Shown here: piece by piece, positions 5,353 to 5,647 of the stretch | Layout: every line of letters starts with the position of its first letter | Numbering within the stretch: the first letter of the stretch is position 1 | Notes under the pieces: generated by a model | Databases searched by the model: none | Seen by the model: the letters and a program-made list of their open reading frames with translations, nothing else | What the model was told of the DNA's origin: nothing | Translations under genes and position numbers: made by a program | Assembly: GCA_945900705.1 (NCBI GenBank) | Contig: CAMDKJ010000123.1 | Span: forward strand, 1-5,647 | Reading direction: 5' to 3' | From: Bifidobacterium breve | GTDB taxonomy: Bacteria > Actinomycetota > Actinomycetes > S36-B12 | DNA length: 5,647 bases

Positions 5353-5647
5353 TCATCTAGATCTTGGGAGTCCAAGTACCCGTTCAGCCACAACGCTCTT
5401 GATAATTTCCGAGGTACCCGCATAGATGGTCAGTGATCGAGCAACTAGGTAGTTCCACTTCCAGTACTCCGCAGTTCCGGAGGTAGCGGCGCTCTGGTTG
5501 GTCGAAGACCCGAATAACTCCACCCCGAGTGTCGCGACATCCTGTGCAATCTCGGACCAGACCAATTTCACGATTTCACTCTCCGAGGGCGGAGTGTCGG
5601 AGTGCTCCAAAGCAAGCACACATCGGTACTGAACTAGCCGGACGGCT
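5353..5647 (-). CDS. Acyl-CoA dehydrogenase, C-terminal part (cut by right edge)
   Basis: The last 97 codons of a flavin-dependent acyl-CoA dehydrogenase are present; the frame stays open through the right edge, so the start lies outside. The fragment is the C-terminal four-helix domain. KLVWSEIAQDVATLGVELFG is the typical late helix, and YLVARSLTIYAGTSEIIKSV followed by AERVLGLPRSR is the typical end of the family. The GTG near 5619 is internal, because clear family sequence (RLVQYR) continues upstream in frame. As the first visible gene of the operon leading to lcdH, the synthetase and caiD, it may oxidise gamma-butyrobetainyl-CoA to crotonobetainyl-CoA (a CaiA-type role). The fragment looks more like general FadE-type enzymes than E. 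coli CaiA, so the substrate is only an inference from context. Confidence 0.87.
   Translation of the reverse strand, partial: AVRLVQYRCVLALEHSDTPPSESEIVKLVWSEIAQDVATLGVELFGSSTNQSAATSGTAEYWKWNYLVARSLTIYAGTSEIIKSVVAERVLGLPRSR

Noticed and set aside
1..5647. tRNA or rRNA genes, CRISPR arrays, insertion sequences, phage genes
   Set aside because: No repeat arrays, transposase motifs or structured-RNA signatures were seen. Nearly all the window is accounted for by metabolic genes.

Overview
The window is a bacterial catabolic locus with six protein genes, two of them cut by the window edges. Its theme is degradation of carnitine and related betaines. Base composition is moderately GC-rich, coding is dense, and a GTG start occurs in a 4-base overlap. 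The mix of a carnitine dehydrogenase, a BKACE (DUF849) enzyme, a CaiD-type dehydratase and a fused ADP-forming acyl-CoA synthetase suits a free-living aerobic heterotroph. An actinobacterium or an alphaproteobacterium is plausible. The sequence alone does not settle the lineage.

Layout: bases 1-309 hold the start of an HMG-CoA lyase gene on the minus strand, running off the left edge. Bases 310-489 are a divergent regulatory region with a 12-bp perfect palindrome that overlaps the -35 box of a good plus-strand promoter. Bases 490-1383 (plus) encode a BKACE enzyme resembling the 3-dehydrocarnitine cleavage enzyme. It ends 24 bases from the convergent stop of caiD. Bases 1408-5647 (minus) form a tight unit, read in order as acyl-CoA dehydrogenase (cut by the right edge), L-carnitine dehydrogenase, ADP-forming acyl-CoA synthetase and CaiD-like hydratase. 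Its spacings are 42 bases, a 4-base GTGA overlap and 16 bases, so it is probably one operon with its promoter beyond the right edge.

Inferred pathway: the synthetase would activate gamma-butyrobetaine, crotonobetaine or carnitine to the CoA thioester. The acyl-CoA dehydrogenase would interconvert gamma-butyrobetainyl-CoA and crotonobetainyl-CoA, and CaiD would hydrate the latter to L-carnitinyl-CoA. Carnitine dehydrogenase would oxidise free L-carnitine to 3-dehydrocarnitine. The BKACE enzyme would combine this with acetyl-CoA to give acetoacetate and betainyl-CoA, hence glycine betaine. HMG-CoA lyase also makes acetoacetate, so the two divergent genes may feed one pool. No betainyl-CoA thioesterase, AMP-forming CaiC, CaiB CoA-transferase, transporter or regulator lies inside the window. 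The ADP-forming synthetase is therefore the main unusual element, as a possible replacement for CaiC or for the thioesterase.
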